A stretch of DNA of 8,266 bases from assembly GCA_900552225.1 (NCBI GenBank), contig URYX01000074.1, positions 1 to 8,266 on the forward strand. Reading direction: 5' to 3'. Every line of letters begins with the position of its first letter. Position 1 is the first letter of the stretch. This stretch comes from an uncultured Oscillospiraceae bacterium (GTDB taxonomy: Bacteria; Bacillota; Clostridia; Oscillospirales; Acutalibacteraceae). Below the pieces are notes generated by a model that made no database searches, was not told the DNA's origin, and saw nothing but the letters and a program-made list of their open reading frames with translations. Below, one piece after another: positions 6,550 to 8,266 of the stretch. The translations under genes were made by a program, and so were the position numbers.

Positions 6550-8266
6550 AACAGAATGTGACTCGCATAGTGGCTTTTTTGCTGGCCGCGGTTCTGTTGA
6601 TGGCGGTCGGCTGCAATAGGTCGCCGGACGCCAGCGGAGATTCTTCGACGGATCCGTCGAACAGCACATCGGGCGGAACGGACGGGGACGGCACTCAGCC
6701 GACCGGAGGAGACTCCTCGACGGACGGAACCGATCCGTCGGACACCACCGGCTCCGATGCCACCAATCCGCCGACCACCCCGACCACCGTTCCCACGGAG
6801 CCGTCCTCGACCTCGCTCGACCTTGTGCTGGACGGTGTGGGCAAGTCCACCATCGTGATTGCGCAGGACGCGTCCGAGAAGGTGACCGCGGCGGCGGAGG
6901 ATCTGCAGGATTACATCAGCCGGATTACCGGCGTGACCCTGCCCATCGGCTATGACAGCAAGGACCGTACCTCCGGCAACTATATCCTGGTCGGCCCCTC
7001 CAAGTATACTCAGAAGTGCGGCGTGGAGACGCCGACCGGCTATCCGGATAACGAGAAGATCGTTCTGAAGCGGGTCGATAACTATCTGATCCTGCTCGGC
7101 AACGACGACGGGGCCTTTACCGGAACCCAGTTCGCCGTCACGGCCTTTTTGGAGAAGCTCGGCTGCGGCTGGTTCGGCACCACGGATCTGTGGACGGTGG
7201 TGCCCTCGCTGAAGAACATCTGCATCGAGCAGATGGACGAGGTCAAGACGCCGAAATTCACCTCCCGCTCCACGAACATCATGAATTCCTATAAGCAGAT
7301 CGGCATGCGCTGGTATCAGGGCGGCGAGAAGGTGCTGACCGGCCACGGTCTGCCGCTGCTCGTGCCGCAGTCGATGTTCTCGACGCACCCGGAGTGGTTC
7401 AGCGAAATCAACGGCAAGCGCGACAACAGCGCCCGCTGGTGGCAGTATTGCTATTCCAATCAGGAATTCGCCAAGTACGTCGGCCAGAAGGTCATCGAGT
7501 ACTTCGACGCGAACCCCACGCTGATGGTGTTCCCGATCATCGCCAACGACGGCTGGGAGGACGATTGGTGCACCTGCAGCGAATGCCTGAAGTACCGCAG
7601 TGCCTCGAAGGGTGAGGACGCCACGCTGATGGCGGTGTTCGCCAACCGCGTGGCCAAGGTGGTGGCGACCAAGTATCCGGAGCGCCGCCTGCAGCTGCTC
7701 AGCTATCACTCGACCTATACGGCCCCCAAGACCAGTGTTCAGCTGGAGCCGAACGTGGAGATGATGTTCTGCAAGGAAACGAGCATGACGCGTCCGATAA
7801 CCTCCGATTACTTCAAGAAGGGCTATAACTCGATTACGCACAACACCTATACCACCTCGTGGAAGCAGAACTTCACGACCTACATCGATCGCCTGAAGCC
7901 GAAGACGATCTCCGTCTGGGTGTGGTACTGCGTGGCGGCGGATCAGACGATGTGGGCCAATATTCCGTGGGTACAGGGCCAGGTGGCCATCGATGACCAG
8001 AACTGGTGGAAGAGCCAGGGGGCCCGCTATGTATTCTACGATCAGGGCCCGCTGATGGCCTACCATGAGACCGGTAACAGCTTCCCGCTGCGCTGGCCGC
8101 TGTGGTATGTGGCCTCCAAGGGTGCATGGGATGCGAGCCTGAGCGCGAACGACATTCTGTCGGATGCGTGCAGCAAGCTGTTCGGCAAAGCGGGCCAGGC
8201 GATGCTCGGCTATTATAATGCTTTGGCGGCGGCGAGTGAGCAGACGCAGGGCGAGAGCATCACGTG
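6546..8266 (+). CDS. DUF4838-type putative glycosidase, lipoprotein paralogue (3' end missing)
   Basis: The frame is open from the ATG at 6546 to the right edge (573 codons plus two bases), so the C-terminus is missing. If it ends like its neighbour, about 65-80 residues are lost. Residues 1-22 are a lipoprotein signal ending A20-V-G-C23, placing the protein on the outer face of the membrane. Residues 24-90 are a Ser/Thr/Asp/Gly/Pro linker. From about 91 it aligns end to end with the preceding gene: IAQDASEKVTAAAEDL, LILLGNDDG at 181-189, LGCGWFG at 205-211, TGHG at 265-268, HPEWFSEINGKRD at 281-293, ND at 334-335 with C342-x-C344-x2-C347, EPNVEMMFCKE at 401-411, YDQGPL at 498-503, and LRWPLWY at 515-521. 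In the 40-residue stretch starting LILLGNDDG, 29 positions are identical by hand count. It presumably cleaves or binds the glycan outside the cell before uptake. DUF4838 activity is unproven here. Confidence 0.88.
   Translation, partial: MKQNVTRIVAFLLAAVLLMAVGCNRSPDASGDSSTDPSNSTSGGTDGDGTQPTGGDSSTDGTDPSDTTGSDATNPPTTPTTVPTEPSSTSLDLVLDGVGKSTIVIAQDASEKVTAAAEDLQDYISRITGVTLPIGYDSKDRTSGNYILVGPSKYTQKCGVETPTGYPDNEKIVLKRVDNYLILLGNDDGAFTGTQFAVTAFLEKLGCGWFGTTDLWTVVPSLKNICIEQMDEVKTPKFTSRSTNIMNSYKQIGMRWYQGGEKVLTGHGLPLLVPQSMFSTHPEWFSEINGKRDNSARWWQYCYSNQEFAKYVGQKVIEYFDANPTLMVFPIIANDGWEDDWCTCSECLKYRSASKGEDATLMAVFANRVAKVVATKYPERRLQLLSYHSTYTAPKTSVQLEPNVEMMFCKETSMTRPITSDYFKKGYNSITHNTYTTSWKQNFTTYIDRLKPKTISVWVWYCVAADQTMWANIPWVQGQVAIDDQNWWKSQGARYVFYDQGPLMAYHETGNSFPLRWPLWYVASKGAWDASLSANDILSDACSKLFGKAGQAMLGYYNALAAASEQTQGESIT
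6644..6661. repeat. Perfect 18-bp palindrome in the lipoprotein linker
   Basis: TTCGACGGATCCGTCGAA at 6644-6661 equals its own reverse complement. It lies in the low-complexity Ser/Thr/Asp linker, where related pieces (tcgacgga, gatccgtcgga) recur near 6717-6741 because the protein repeats SSTD and TDPSD. It is probably a by-product of linker coding; a binding site is possible but unsupported. Confidence 0.6.

Noticed and set aside
4885..6669. 594-residue open frame on the minus strand
   Set aside because: It lies wholly antisense to the first DUF4838 gene, and its translation is rich in Arg, His and Ala with no recognisable motif. Long antisense frames are expected opposite GC-rich coding sequence.
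6309..8066. 585-residue open frame on the minus strand
   Set aside because: It is the antisense shadow of the second DUF4838 gene, whose + frame carries a lipobox, ribosome site and conserved family motifs. The minus frame has none.

Overview
The window (8,266 bp, GC-rich, all genes on the + strand) looks like part of a glycan-use locus from a Gram-positive bacterium of the Clostridia, probably a gut or rumen Oscillospiraceae-like lineage. The evidence is a C-terminal sortase-type signal (D-P-E-T-G-D, hydrophobic stretch, RRRKAR tail), two lipoproteins with Gram-positive-style lipoboxes and Ser/Thr/Gly/Asp linkers, and a CUT1 sugar ABC transporter. The taxonomic assignment is inference.

Layout: (1) 2-2350, the 3' part of a large wall-anchored surface protein made of repeated, probably carbohydrate-binding beta-sandwich modules, with PD/PT linkers and a sorting signal. 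(2) 2351-2494, a short intergenic region with a strong 20-bp hairpin. (3) 2495-3493, a MalG/YtcP-type sugar permease. (4) 3535-4827, a sugar-binding lipoprotein. (5) 4864-6549, a DUF4838-type putative glycosidase with no signal peptide. (6) 6546-8266, a second DUF4838-type protein, this one a lipoprotein, running off the right edge. Gaps in the transporter/DUF4838 block are 41 nt, 36 nt and a 4-nt ATGA overlap, so genes 3-6 read as one operon. No gene-free stretch exceeds 300 bases, and I see no RNA genes, mobile elements or CRISPR arrays.

Inferred joint action: the wall protein holds the cell to a glycan, the lipoprotein DUF4838 enzyme acts on it outside the membrane, the binding protein and permease import the product, and the cytosolic DUF4838 paralogue processes it inside. 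From memory, DUF4838 is linked to CAZy family GH163 (endo-beta-N-acetylglucosaminidases on complex N-glycans), so a GlcNAc-containing host or microbial glycan is a candidate substrate, but the sequence alone does not prove it. The second permease and the ATPase normally needed for a CUT1 importer are not in the window.

The most interesting points are the matched cytosolic/lipoprotein DUF4838 pair, the unassigned repeat modules of the wall protein, and the transporter operon that has a surface protein where its partner permease would be expected.
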